DNA of 64,000 bases, taken from assembly GCF_000247815.1 (NCBI RefSeq), contig NC_021677.1:61748571-61812570 (forward strand), written 5' to 3'. Below are positions 23,215 through 37,002 of this stretch, one piece after another. How positions within the stretch are numbered: position 1 is the stretch's first letter; each line of letters starts with the position of its first letter. Both the position numbers and the translations under genes were made by a program. This DNA is from Ficedula albicollis. Lineage: Eukaryota; Chordata; Aves; Passeriformes; Muscicapidae. The notes beneath the pieces are model-generated. The model was given only the letters and a program-made list of their open reading frames with translations. It made no database searches and was not told the DNA's origin.

Positions 23215-25116
23215 CCTGAGAAAAATGCTCAAGGAGTCCTGGTTAGAAGATTGAGTGCAGCCCCACATTTGATGCTTTTATACTTTTCACATCCTCGTCC
23301 CCTTGTTTCCAGTGGGACAGTGCAGGACCATTTTTTTAAGAAAAAGAGGGAGCAATAATTCACACCCCACACCTCTGTAACAATATTATTTTCCAGGCTC
23401 ACGGTCAGAAACTCTTCCTTTATCCCATCAAATTTGTCATGCTGTCCAGGTTACCTTACTCCAAGGACAAAATCCAGAGCCCTGGAGGTGCAGGATGAGG
23501 TAAGGAGGAGCCTGGAGTGGTGCTGAGCCCATACCAGCAGCACATCTCCAGTTCAGCCCTTCCTCTGCCAGGAATCTCTCTGTGCTTGGCTTTCCACGAG
23601 CCTCACCTGCACAAAGGTGAACTCTCAACACCAGGATTTCAGCAGATCAAAGCCTGGAAGGGTAAATATTATTCTCAGTCAAGGATCACTGCTTTCTTCC
23701 TTTGTTTGCCCTGGAACAATGAGGGTGGGAAAAAGGAAGAAAAAGTCTGTACAGTTTAACAAAGCTGCATTGAGAGAGACAGGATTTGATATCCCAGGAA
23801 TGACCCTCTCCTCACCCCCTAATCCTTGTCCTTAAAGCAAGGGGGATATTCTGCTGCTGCTTGGAGCAGGAGAAAAGGAATGTGGACCTGTGGCTTTGGA
23901 AGAACATTCCAGACCCATCAAAAGGCACTTTGACCTTGGCCTAAGAACAGTGCCAGTAGTGCTGGTGTTCAAGGAGAAGAAAAAAGTAAACAAACAGACA
24001 AACCTCACGTCTGGCAGCAGAGAAAACACTCACAAAGGGGATTTTTAAACCAGTTGACCAACATCCCTTCTAAACCAGCCACACAGGTAATGTTCTCTGT
24101 GCAGAAATTATCACATTGTATGCAAAGATTTTTTTGAACTCTGCTTAATTTGCTGAACAATATTTTAGCAGAGACCAGTTACCAATACTCTCTGTGTATC
24201 CAAATATATTTGGATAGCTGTGAAACAAAACAAAACAAACAAAACCAAAAAAAAAAGCAGAAGTGTTTGATAAATATTTCCTGCCTGTATTTGGAACAAA
24301 GTTGAATGCCATTTCCACGTTATATAATGATGATGAAATTCTTCCTACCCAAGCAACTTAAAAAAGAACATCAAAAGCACAACTAACATTTCAAAGCCAG
24401 CGAGTCTAAAGGACATGTGTGTCATCTTCTGCAGAGCTGGCTCCTGTTCTCACACCAGGTGGGAATGTGAGAGTTTATGAACAGCCCAGGAGACCATTTC
24501 CAAGAAGAAAAACAGCACTGAGTCAATATTTGAAGAGCATGACTCAGGTAAGTCTGCAAAGTTTCAGGCTGGCTCATCCAGCATTGCTCCTGGCCCTGGG
24601 ATGATGAAGGGGTTTGTACCAGCTGAGGAGGAGATGGAGAGTGGGGATGTAATGGAACAGCAATCAGAAGTTTTCATGGCAAATGGTTCCTGTTGTCACA
24701 GAACAAACTTCAGCCTGTTCTTTAATAAAATCACAAGCACAGTTGGTATCAGGAATGGTGTTGACTCAGTGCTGTGCAATATCCTGATTTGAGGAAAAAA
24801 AAATAGACAAAATCAATGTGAGTGCATAACAAATGGTTTAAAAACAGCTAATGGAAAGATCTCAAAGTGGCCTGGAAATAAAGGATTCATCAATGAATAA
24901 AGGCTGTTTCTAATGGACTCTTGCAAGCACTTTCACTTGTGCTATTCATTGTGCTCCACATAGGAAGTGCAGGAAAATAAAAGATGATCACATCATGAAA
25001 GATTTTCCAAACTGTAAAGAGTTTCACTACTCAAAACTGCGCTGATCAGAGCAGTTTATTTGTAAACAAAGTGCTGCAATGAGGAAAACGAGAAGAATGT
25101 GGTAAAACGAGTTCAG
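23215..25116. other. Intergenic sequence with a candidate exon and a palindrome
   Basis: There is a 20-bp perfect palindrome at 24197-24216 (TATCCAAATATATTTGGATA). A splice-site-bounded open segment at 24435-24547 is listed separately. Otherwise nothing was recognised. Confidence 0.45.
24435..24547 (+). other. Candidate unassigned exon (113 bp)
   Basis: The segment is preceded by an acceptor-like CATCTTCTGCAG and followed by a perfect donor, CAG|GTAAGT, at 24547/24548. One frame is fully open through it and ends on a codon boundary. Its translation is basic (for example PRRPFPRRK) and matches no protein I recognise. It could be a non-coding RNA exon or chance. Confidence 0.25.
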
Positions 25117-25252
25117 AGTCATGGAATCATTAAGTTTGGAAAAGCCCTCTGGGATCAGAGTCCAACCATTCCCCCAGCCCTGCCAAGGCCACCCTGACCC
25201 CTGTCCCCAAGTGCCACATGCACGTGGACTTTAAATCCCTCCAGGGAGGAGT
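25117..25252 (-). mobile_element. CR1 LINE 3' fragment (minus strand)
   Basis: GAGTCATGGAATCATTAAGT, GAGTCCAACCATTCCCCCAG and ACTTTAAATCCCTCCAGGGA form an inverted CR1 tail closely related to the fragment at 12537. Confidence 0.9.
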
Positions 25253-25468
25253 CCATTTCTTGTACACACTTTTTTTTCTAAGTAATATTAAAAATCAGTG
25301 GATATTCAGTGATGATGTGCAGTGGATTATTTTTTCAGTTACACACATTCTCACTACTTTTCCTTTTCCTCTTGGACAATGGGAAATCCTGAGGAGCTTC
25401 TCATGGACCTCCTCACCTCTTTCCCAGGAAATTCCCAACTTTACTAACTCTGCAGAGAGAAAACATGT

Positions 25469-25660
25469 AGAAATAGAAATAGAAATAGAAATAGAAATAG
25501 AAATAGAAATAGAAATAGAAATAGAAATAGAAATAGAAATAGAAATAGAAATAGAAATAGAAATAGAAATAGAAATAGAAATAGAAATAGAAATAGAAAT
25601 AGAAATAGAAATAGAAATAGAAATAGAAATAGAAATAGAAATAGAAATAGAAATAGAAAT
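25469..25660 (+). repeat. (AGAAAT)n hexanucleotide microsatellite, 32 units
   Basis: The array is 192 bases of uninterrupted AGAAAT. It creates spurious open frames in both directions that translate as alternating Glu-Ile or Ser-Ile. Confidence 0.98.
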
Positions 25661-27329
25661 ATTGAAGTCTTCAGTGAAGGTCTCATTACAGAAGGATCCC
25701 ACCACTCTTAATCACAGGATAGAATATCCTGAGTTGGAAGGGACCTGTATGGAAATTCACAGTGCTCTATAAATGACTTTTCATAATAAAGGTAATTTGG
25801 CTTTAAGACTTCCATATTTATTCCGCTCGAATGAAAATTTCCTCCTCTGATAGTAAATGAAATTTATACTTTTGCTCTTATTTTTCATTTCATGTAATTC
25901 AGTGCTGATGGAACCTGAGTCCCATGTCGTGTCAGAAAGTTTCAAGCTCTTCCACATCTGTGAGCTCAGAGCTGCCAGAAGCTCTGAAAAATGGGGAAAT
26001 TGTCCATTTTTGAGCTCAAATGAGAGAAGACTGGGCTTCCAACATCATTCATACCAGCCCACTCCAGCCAAGACCTCCCAAAATCAAAGTGAAATCCATC
26101 AGAAATCCTTCAGCAGGGGCTCCAGGCTCTGGAATTCCCTTAATTTTGTCTTTAATAAACTGTTTTTGAGGCCACGTGTCCCCCAGGGGGTGGAACTGGA
26201 TGAGCTTTAAGGTTCTTCCAACCCAAACCATTCCATGATCTGAAAGAACACATGAGATAGATGAAGAACATTTGGAGTGCCCCCTGTTCATTTGGAAAAT
26301 CTTCCCTTGATCCCAGACAAAGAGAAAAAGGAAGGAGAATTTGAGTAGGATGACATGAAGGGTGAGACACTTGTCAGAGGAGAAAAGATGATGAAATCAC
26401 ACTGGCATTGATGGGAGTGGGGATAAAAAGTGAGAATCCTACAATCTGTGTCTAAAAATCAATCTACAGCGCAATGAACATTCCCTTCTTCTTCCCCACG
26501 GTGGAGAAAAATCTGGGACAAGGCTTCAGGGTGAGGTTACCTCGTGCAGCTCATTAGAAATGCAAAAGATAAGTTAAACAAACAGATCATGTCCCCATTG
26601 CTGAAACAATGGGGCCAAACACCGCAACGCCTGGCTCCTTGCTTGTTCCGTGTTTGTCTCCTCTCTTTTCCCTCTTTCTCCATTTGAAAAGGTCGGAGAA
26701 GAACACTCAGAGCTCCTTGGGCTGAATTCACGATGTTCTTGGAGCTTTCGGGGTTGGAAAGCGCTGCTGATGCATCCAAGGATCCACGTGCAGCGTTTCA
26801 GCAGGATTTTAATGACTCGGGGAAGCACCACGCCAGCAGTGAACATTTTTAAAAGCTTCACCTCCCCTTGCAGCCTGAACTCAGTCTGGCCTCTCTCTGG
26901 GTTTTAACACACTCCATTAACAGGATTCCCCGGCTGAAAGTGAAAGTGGGAGGTGGAGCACAAGCCTATTTTTGGACATGCAATGCACAGAAGTCCCCTT
27001 GTCGCTGCAGGCTGGAGGATGGGACAAGCAGGGTGAGAGGGAGAAGGGGGAATTAGGGAACACATGCTCTGTACCCTGTTTCTCTTCCCCCCACAACTGC
27101 CAGTGGGGCTGTGAGAGCGGTTTTGCTGAAAATTCTGAAGGAGAATCGCACACAGGGAGACTTTTAGAGGTGCACAAGAACGTACATGGCACTCGCACAC
27201 ACATTAGCTGCTTTTTTTCGGGTGGGGTAAAGCCCCTCATCCACCAGCACAGGGTAATTCGGAGGCACAGGTGACATCCAGTTGTCCCCTTTCCCCTGCT
27301 TTTACCCTGGAAAGGTGTGCAGGTGTGTG
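25661..27329. other. Intergenic sequence with small CR1 tail remnants
   Basis: Short CR1-like pieces occur at about 25715-25755 (ATCCTGAGTTGGAAGGGACC, minus) and 26181-26241 (plus). No gene was recognised. Confidence 0.45.
26181..26241 (+). mobile_element. CR1 LINE terminal remnant
   Basis: CAGGGGGTGGAACTGGATGA, TTAAGGTTCTTCCAACCCAA and CATTCCATGATCTGA are the last roughly 60 bases of a CR1. Confidence 0.75.
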
Positions 27330-28225
27330 CAGGTGGGGCTGGGGGTACAACCAGTGCTGTGGGTCACAACCACCCCATGGACTGCTCCAGGCTGGAAAAC
27401 TGGAAAAGGATCTGGAGGTGCTGGTTGAACAAGAGCCAGAGTGTGCCCAGGTGGGCAGGAAGAGCAAGGGCACCTGGCTTGTAGCAGCCACAGAGTGGCC
27501 ACTGGAGCAGGGCAGTGCCTGTCCCCTGTGCTGGCACTGCTGAGGCACCTCCAGCCCTGGGGACAGTTTTGGGTCCCTCAGAACAAGACATTGAGGGGCT
27601 GGAGCGTGGGCAGCCACAGAGTGGCCACTGGAGCAGGGCAGTGCCTGTCCCCTGTGCTGGCACTGCTGAGGCACCTCCAGCCCTGGGGACAGTTTTGGGT
27701 CCCTCAGAACAAGACATTGAGGGGCTGGAGTGTGGCCAGGGAAGGGAACAGAGTGGAGCAGGGCAGTGCCTGTCCCCTGTGCTGGCACTGCTGAGGCACC
27801 TCCAGCCCTGGGGACAGTTTTGGGTCCCTCAGAACAAGACATTGAGGGGCTGGAGCGTGGCCAGGGAAGGGAGCAGAGCTGGGAAGGGGCTGGAGAATTC
27901 CTGAGGGAGCTGGGAAGGGGCTCAGCCTGGAGAAAAGGAGGCTCAGGGGGAACCCTGAGGCTCTGCCCAACTCCCTGACAGGAAGGGACAGCCGGACAGG
28001 GCAAGGAGAAATGGCCACAAGTTGTGCCAGAGAAGGTTTATGTCGGATATTAGGAAGAATTTCTTCACAGAAAAGCTTGTCAGGCATTGAATGCTCTGTC
28101 CAGGGAGACGTTGGTGTCCCCATCCCTGGAGATGTCCAAGGAAGGGCTGGATGTGGCACTCTGGGCTGGGGACTCGACAGTTTTGGAGGCCTTTTCCAAC
28201 CTAAACGATTCCATGATTCTTTAGG
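27330..28225 (+). mobile_element. CR1 LINE 3' fragment, about 900 bp, including the end of its reverse-transcriptase ORF
   Basis: This is the longest CR1 in the window. It starts in the end of ORF2 (GGATCTGGAGGTGCTGGTTG, GTGTGCCCAGGTGGGCAGGA) and continues through the 3' region (CAAGACATTGAGGGGCTGGA, GCCTGGAGAAAAGGAGGCTC, TTAGGAAGAATTTCTTCACA) to the end CGATTCCATGATTCTTTAG. The ORF part is disrupted by an internal triplication. Confidence 0.95.
27485..27879 (+). repeat. Triplicated 126-bp segment inside CR1
   Basis: GGAGCAGGGCAGTGCCTGTC starts at 27504, 27630 and 27755, giving periods of 126 and 125. The three copies are nearly identical. The other CR1 fragments in the window show no such repeat. 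Confidence 0.95.
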
Positions 28226-28869
28226 GTGAATCTCGTGGGCACAGAGCAGCACCTGGTCCCAGCTGTGATGTGTGTGTGGGGACAGAGGGGACAGAGATGC
28301 AGGTATCAGCTCCCTGCCCACCCAGCTGTCCCCAGGACAGCAGTATCACTCTACCCTCCTCCCTCCTGGGCACGTTGCAGAAAGGGGGGGTGTCTCATAA
28401 GCAGGTGACCCCGCCCCAGTAAGCCAGGGTGTGTTTCTGGGAGCCTCTCCTTCCCACACCAGCCCTCAGCCCACGGAAAGTGGTGCTGGGGGGAGCTGGC
28501 ACCCTGGAGGTGATCCCTGGAGGTGATCCCTGGCTGCCCCTCGCAGGCTGTGGGGTGTGTGTTGGGACGGGGAGTTGTCCCACACAGGTGTAAATCCTGG
28601 GAACCCTCCCTCCTTTCGGGCTGCCAGGTGCTTTATCACACAGATAAGCATTTCAACACCCCCTCCTGCTGATTACCAGGTGTGCATTGGGGGTGGAAGC
28701 AACTTTGTCTCACACACACACACATACACACACACAAAAAAAAAAACAAGCACAGGTGAGCCCCTGTTCAGTTTTGGGGGGCAATTTGGAGGAGTGGGGT
28801 TTCTCTCACACAAGGGTGACTGCAGTGAGGGACAGCAGGAGGGTGCTGGGGTGTCAGGAACTCCCCTTG
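28226..28869. other. Intergenic sequence with a CA microsatellite
   Basis: A (CA)n tract with an oligo-A end lies at about 28712-28747. No gene was recognised. Confidence 0.5.
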
Positions 28870-28872
28870 GCA

Positions 28873-29147
28873 CCAGGATAAGTTTTGGGAGTGTTTGGGA
28901 TCCCCCACAAGGCAGCAGGATGAGTTTTGGGGGTATCAGGTACCCCCACAAGGCAGCAGGGTGAGTTTTGGGGGTGTTTGGGATACCCCATAAGGCAGCA
29001 AGGTGAGTTTTGGGGGTGTTTGGGATCCCCCACAAGGCAGCAGGATGAGTTTTGGGGGTATTTGGGATCCCCCACATGGAAGCAGGATGAGTTTCGGTGT
29101 TCAGGTACCCCCACAAAGCAGCAGGATGAGTTTTGGGGTGTCCCACC
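28873..29147 (+). repeat. G-rich minisatellite, about 42-bp unit, about seven units
   Basis: Units begin CAGGATGAGTTTTGGGGGT and end CCCCCACAAGGCAG, starting near 28873, 28917, 28958, 29000, 29042, 29084 and 29123. Units differ by substitutions and small indels. Confidence 0.93.
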
Positions 29148-29299
29148 CCCCTCCTCAATCCCCCACGGGGCTGTGGGATGTGGTCCCTTACACACACACA
29201 CAAAGGGCACAGAATGTGCTTTAAGGGCATCTGTCACCCTCATGGGGTGTCTTGGGGTCGTTGGCCTCATCACAGAGGGTTGTGAGGAGCCACGGGGTG

Positions 29300-30232
29300 T
29301 CACAGTTTCACACTGAGCACGTTACACTGTGTTTGAGCATCAGGGTTTTACACTCTCTGAGCATGTCACATGTCACACTCAGTGTCACACGCTGTGTCAC
29401 ACACTCTCAGTGCCACACTCTGTCACGCACGCAGTATCACGCAGTGTCACACACAGTGTCACACACAGTGTCACAGTGTCACACACAGGGTCTCAGTGTC
29501 ACACTGTGTCACACACTCTGTGTCACATACCCTGTGTCACACTCAGTGTCACACTGTGTCACACTCTCAGTGTCACATACCCTGTGTCACACTCTCAGTG
29601 TCACACGCAGTGTCACACACGCAGTGTCACACAGCGTCTCACACTATGTCCCACACTCTGTCACCCACTGCCCGTGCCAGTGTCACACTGTACCACACAC
29701 TCTCAGTGTCACACATGCTGTGTCATACACTCAGAGTCACACACTGTCAAACTCTGTGTCACACTGTGTCACACACTCAGTGCCACACTCAGTCACACAC
29801 GCAGTGTCACACAGTGTCACACACTCTGTGTCACATGCAGTGTCACATAGTGTCTCACACTATGTCACACAGTATGTCACACACACAGTGTCACACACTG
29901 TCACACTGTGTCACACACTGTCACACACTGTGCCACACACTCTGCCCCACACACCCAGTGTCACACACGCAATGTCACTCTCAGTGTCACTTTCAGTGTC
30001 TCACACTCTCAGCGTCACACAGTGTCACACACACATTGTCACTGTGTCACTTTCACTGTCTCACACTCTGTCGCACACTCTCAGTGACACACTCAGTGTC
30101 CCACACTCTCAGTCTCACACACACGCAGTGTCACGCTCGCAGTGACACACTCAGTGTCCCACACACGCAGTGTCACGCTCAGTGTCACGCAGTGTCACAC
30201 ACTCAGTGTCCCACGCACTCCCCAACATTCTG
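29300..30232 (+). repeat. Satellite block A: degenerate CAGTGTCACAC repeat
   Basis: The block is about 930 bases built from variants of CAGTGTCACAC and CACTCTCAGTG. It is open in several frames and gives Ser/His/Cys/Thr-rich translations with no protein character. Confidence 0.95.
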
Positions 30233-31052
30233 GGTCACTCCTGTGTCCCCATGCCATGTGTCTGTGTCCCCGTGCTGTGTCCCCATGTCCCGTGCCGTGT
30301 GTCCGCGTGTCCCCATGTCCCCGTGCCGTGTCTCCGTGTCCCCATGTTCCCGTGCCCCTAAGCCGTGTGTCCGTGTCCCCGTGTCCCTATATCTCTGTGC
30401 CATGTGTCCCCGTGCCCCTAAGCCGTGTGTCCGTGTGTCCATGTCCCTATATCTCCGTGCCCTGTGTCCCCGTGCCGTGTCTCCGCGTGTCCCCATGTCC
30501 CCGTGCCGTGTCCCCATGTCCCCTTGTCCCCGTGCCCCTAAGCCGCGTGTCCGTGTGTCCGTGTCTCTATATCTCCGTGCCCTGTGTCCGTGTGTCCGTG
30601 TCCCCATGCCCCCGTGCCGTGTCTCCGTGTCCCCATGTCCCCGTGCCCCTAAGCCGTGTGTCCGTGTCCCCGTGTCCCTATATCTCCGTGCCATGTGTCC
30701 CCGTGCCCCTAAGCCGTGTGTCCGTGTGTCCGTGTCCCTATATCTCCGTGCCCTGTGTCCGTGTCCCCATGTCCCCATGTCCCCGTGCCCCTAAGCCGCG
30801 TGTCCGTGTGTCCGTGTCTCTATATCTCCGTGCCCTGTGTCCGTGTGTCCGTGTCCCCATGCCCCCGTGCCGTGTCTCCGTGTCCCCATGTTCCCGTGCC
30901 CCTAAGCCGTGTGTCCGTGTCCCCGTGTCCCTATATCTCCGTGCCATGTGTCCCCGTGCCCCTAAGCCGTGTGTCCGTGTCTCCGTGTCCCCATGTCCCC
31001 GTGCCCCTAAGCCGTGTGTCCGTGTCCCCGTGTCCCTATATCTCCGTGCCAT
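30233..31052 (+). repeat. Satellite block B: CCGTGTCCC repeat with about 60-bp higher-order units
   Basis: CCCCTAAGCC recurs at about 30355, 30415, 30535, 30646 and 30705. It sits in a background of GTGTCCGTGTCCCCATGTCC and often precedes CCTATATCTCCGTGCC. Confidence 0.95.
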
Positions 31053-32435
<1,383 letters not shown>

Positions 32436-32645
32436 GTGAGTGCCGCCGTGCTGGCCGGGGGGAGGCGGCGGGAGGGTCCCGAGGAGGGATGCCGAGCATC
32501 CCCCGAGCGCTCGGAGCGGCGCTGGGGACACCGGGTGGGACAGCGGGACGCGGCACACGGACAGCGGGACACGGGTGAGACAGCGGGACACCGGGTGGGA
32601 CAGCGGGACCCGGCACACGGACAGCGGGACACGGGTGGGGACAGC

Positions 32646-32682
32646 NNNNNNNNNNNNNNNNNNNNNNNNNNNNNNNNNNNNN
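32646..32682. other. Assembly gap (37 N)
   Basis: Undetermined bases within the intron 1 minisatellite. Confidence 0.99.
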
Positions 32683-33227
<545 letters not shown>

Positions 33228-33330
33228 GTGGGACAGCGGGACCCAGCACACGGACAGCGGGACACGGGTGGGACAGCGGGACACGGCACACGGACGCAGC
33301 CGCGTTCCCGGCCGGTGTGTTCGTGTCTAA

Positions 33331-33759
33331 GCGATGCAGGACAAATTATCCAGGCAGAGAGGAGCCGCGGTGCCCATCGCTCACGTAGCTGGGAATTCCC
33401 CGTGCAGGGCTCTGGGCATCGCGCCCTGCCAGCGACACTTGGAAGGGAAGAGATTTGGGCATCCTTAGAGAGGGGATACTGGGCCATCCTCCTCCTCCTC
33501 CCCACTCAGGGTGTTCTGAGCACTTCCAGCCGCGAAGGGAGCTGAGCATCTTTATTCTCCTCGCCTCCCTGTGCACACAAACCTGGAGGGGATGATCTGG
33601 GGCATGGAGACACCAAAGACTTGGAAAAGGGAGGTCTGGGCATCTGCTCGTTTCTTGGCATGTGTGGGAGAAAGTGGCAGGGAAGGTGGCTGAGAACCTC
33701 CTTAAGTTCTGCTTTTCCTGGCTTTTTCTTTCCTTTTTTTTTTTTTTTTTTTTTTTTTA

Positions 33760-33795
<36 letters not shown>

Positions 33796-36700
33796 TTTCC
33801 TTTTTTTTTTTTTTTTTTTTTTTTAAGCAGAGGTGAGTGAGGGTGGATATTTGCCTTCAGCATTCTCCCTGCACACCTTTCCTTCCAAAGGAGCAGCATA
33901 GAAACATCAGTTGTTTGTGCACTCCCTCTTCCCCACAGACATGTCTCTGATCCCTCATCTTCATTGAGGAATGATGGAAGAAAACAGGGTTGTCCCTGTT
34001 TTCCTCTTTGTGACCCCTGTCCTCTCCACTAGGGAAATGATGATCTTGTGCTTTATATTTTTCTCATCACCTGCCCACTGGGAGGAGGCATGAAGTGGGA
34101 TTCCTCATTTCTCTTGGAGGAATTGCAACAGGCATCTCATACATACATAATATACAGAGAAATTTGTTTCCTATACCTTCCAATAGAGGAAAATTTGTTT
34201 CACCCACTCAACTTCAAAATGAGGTGGGAATACACCCCCTCTGCCCCCCTTCCTCTTGCATTCCTGTGTCCTTTGCTTGTGGAGCAGAAGAGAAAGAGGG
34301 GCAGAGACCTCAACTCCCTGCACTTTTTCTCTTTATTTATCAGCCTCTTTACAGGAGGGAGCTCCATAAATGACAATACTCTGTGCTACAGTTCACTTGA
34401 GTGACAATTTGTCTTTCAAATCACCACCCCAGCAGACAGACTGAGCTCCAGGAGCGAGCAGAGGTCTCAGTGCACAGGAATTCTGAGCTGGAGGAGCCTG
34501 GGCACAGCTTCTTGAGCAGAAACTGGAGCTGCTTCTCCCTGTCACCACCCTGCAGCCCCTTGCTGTTGGCACTGGGTGCATCTGCCACATGGTTCCTGGG
34601 AAGAGAAAAGATGCAGGACAGCCAGGAAGGAGCAATCTGCTGCCAGCCCTGTAACTGTGCCATAGGAGAGAGGGGAAGGAGCGAGCAGAGCTGTCAGGTG
34701 AGGCAGGATTGCTCCTGGTAATGGGAGCAAGGGACTGCAGCTCATCAGCAGCTTAAAGGTTTAATTTCTTGACACTGTGCCTTGTCCATTTTGGAAGCTG
34801 ATTCAGTCTCATTAAGCTCGAGGAGCAGATGTTTCAGATGGCAGCACAGGCTGTGCAGAGACAATTTCTGGTGCTGGAAGGAGAGATTCCCAGAGGTTAG
34901 AACCAGAGACAGGGGAGAAATAAACTCCTGGGCCTGAGCAGACTAATGACAGGGATGATTTCTAGTCCTCAGAAAGCTGATTAAGGGCAGTGCTCAAGTC
35001 TTTTCTTATTAGCAGATCTAGTCATTTGCAAGGCTGAGATCAACTTTTGGTGTTTCAAGGGGCTTCTGGTGCCTTCTGGTTTAACTTCTTCACTGCACAT
35101 TTCCTTGCCTCTATTCCTATGAGTGCCTTTCTGCCATTCTACCCATCTGCTGCATCCAGATCTGAGAAAACAGCAAGGTCAAATCCCAGGATTCAAATCT
35201 TATCTGTGCCTTTGAAGGCCTTGGTGGAGCCATAATTCCCATATTATTCCTGTTTGGTAGCAATTTGGTGTGTAATTCTGGATCCAAAGGTTGGCTGCCC
35301 TGACGTGGAAGTGTCAAGCCAGCTCTGAGTAAGGCAGGTGAATGTTCCTCTCTGGCCACACAGGCATGAGGTATGATGAGTACAACTGACTTAAAATGTG
35401 CTGAGGTGCCTGTTGAAGAGTACAGAAACTTCTGGCTGGTTTTGCTGATTCACAGTTCAGCTCAGAGCAAAGGTCAAAAGCTTTTCTGTTTGTTATTTTG
35501 CCCTTTTTTCCTGTATGTGCTGGACTCCAGGGGAGGCTGCTACCACAGAGCTGCCATGCTGAGCAGTTGGTTCCTCAGCTGACAATTCCTGGGGCATCAC
35601 AATGCCAGGGAAATGCTGGTTATGTGCTGGAATTTTTATTTTTTTTTTTAGTATCTACATTTTAAGCTCGCTCAAGGATTCGTCTGTAACTTCAGGGATA
35701 TCAGCCTGAGTTACACCTTGAGCAGATTAATTACTGAGAATTTTATCCTTACCTTGTGACCTCTGGGATTTATTTAATTAGTGCTGTAGAACCAGCAAAA
35801 ATGGTTCAAGAGGATGAAAATTCTTAGTGTAGGCTTTCAGCTAAGTCAGTAATTTGGAGCAGGGCTGCTTCTTGTTTTCTGTGGAGATGACAAGTGTGAT
35901 ATTTTATACAAGGGTCTTGTGTTTAAATCTTAAATTATCCAGCCCTTTTCAGCCCTCCCAGTTGAAGAGGGCTGCTTTACAACCATTTTGCTATGGAGTT
36001 TTTCAGTGGAATTTTCAAAGTCCTGTGTGAGTTTGTTAAATCCATGGCCTGTGAACTTTTGGGTGACTCTCCTGTTTTCCCATTCAGCTGCTGTCCTGTC
36101 AGGTATTTGCTTTTTCCAGGCTCTTTTTCATAGATACATTGTCAAGTTGCCTATATTTATTAAATTACTCCACTCCCAGACACAGGTTTGGTAAGGTTGG
36201 GGACTTTTTTGTTTGTTTTTTAATGTCTATTATTTTTCTACCTAACAGCTGCTGAAGTCTAATAAGTAAAAAGCCTATTTTTGTATTAAAAAAAAATAAA
36301 TGTTCACTAGAACCATCCCTGAGTGAAGACACACTGATATAACAGATATTTTACTGACTTTAATCTGAAAATACCTGTGAATACAGAGTGGACCTCTGGG
36401 TCTTAAAACTAAGATCTCTCTGCTCAGACTGGAATTGGGCTGCTTTAAAAAAAAAACATTTTAGCTGCCTTCTTGATCAAGATGAAAATTAAGGGTATGG
36501 AATCAAGAGTATAGCATTGTTTGTGACTTTCACTTGGTTTAATCTGGTTTTAGCAGTGCTTTTAGTCATTTTACAGCACACTTAGAACGTTGGTTTTGGT
36601 GTGCTGGATAGTCTTTGAACGTGGTTAATAACAATTTCCTTTAAATAAAGGACCTTTTGACTGAAGGCTGAATTCCTGAGTACCATTTTATGGCTTTTTT

Positions 36701-36879
36701 TATCTCCAGGTGTGTAATTCTTTGGCAAATAAAACACTGACAGTTTACTTTGTAAAAGTGAAACGCTGCTTTCACTACTCAAAATCTTTCTGGGTTCTCC
36801 TTTTTTGCATCTGTTTTTACTCCACCATCCTTTCGAAAATATCTTGTAACTTTGTTTTTGGCCAACTCCTTCCTGGCCA
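33331..36879. other. DDHD1 intron 1 sequence, no recognised element
   Basis: Apart from the T/C/T homopolymer cluster at 33734-33824, no coding exon, RNA gene or repeat family was recognised. Confidence 0.5.
33728..33826. repeat. T-run / C-run / T-run with flanking direct repeat
   Basis: CTTTCC plus 25 T and AAA precede 34 C. After the C run CTTTCC plus 24 T and AAGCAG follow. The repetition of CTTTCC-poly-T on both sides of the C run indicates a stutter or assembly artefact. Confidence 0.85.
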
Positions 36880-37002
36880 AAAGGCAGGAAGGGCTTGGAA
36901 AAACCTGGGATAGTGGAAGGTGTCCCTGCCCATGGCAGGGGTGGCATGGGGTGGCTTTAAGGTTCTTGCCCACCCAAACCACTCTGGGATTCTGTGACCT
37001 AA
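36880..37002 (+). mobile_element. CR1 LINE 3' end
   Basis: GTGTCCCTGCCCATGGCAGG, GGTTCTTGCCCACCCAAACC and TCTGGGATTCTGTGACC form a CR1 terminus. Confidence 0.92.

Noticed and set aside
25218..25772. Glu-Ile and Ser-Ile repeat frames
   Set aside because: Produced by the (AGAAAT)n microsatellite.
27237..28321. 205- and 255-codon minus-strand frames
   Set aside because: They run antisense through a CR1 element and its triplicated segment.
28873..29147. Regular repeats resembling a CRISPR array
   Set aside because: The whole roughly 42-bp unit repeats with no unique spacers, and the genome is avian.
29252..30794. Ser/His/Cys/Thr-rich frames of 173-474 codons
   Set aside because: They are simple translations of the CAGTGTCACAC satellite, open in several frames at once.
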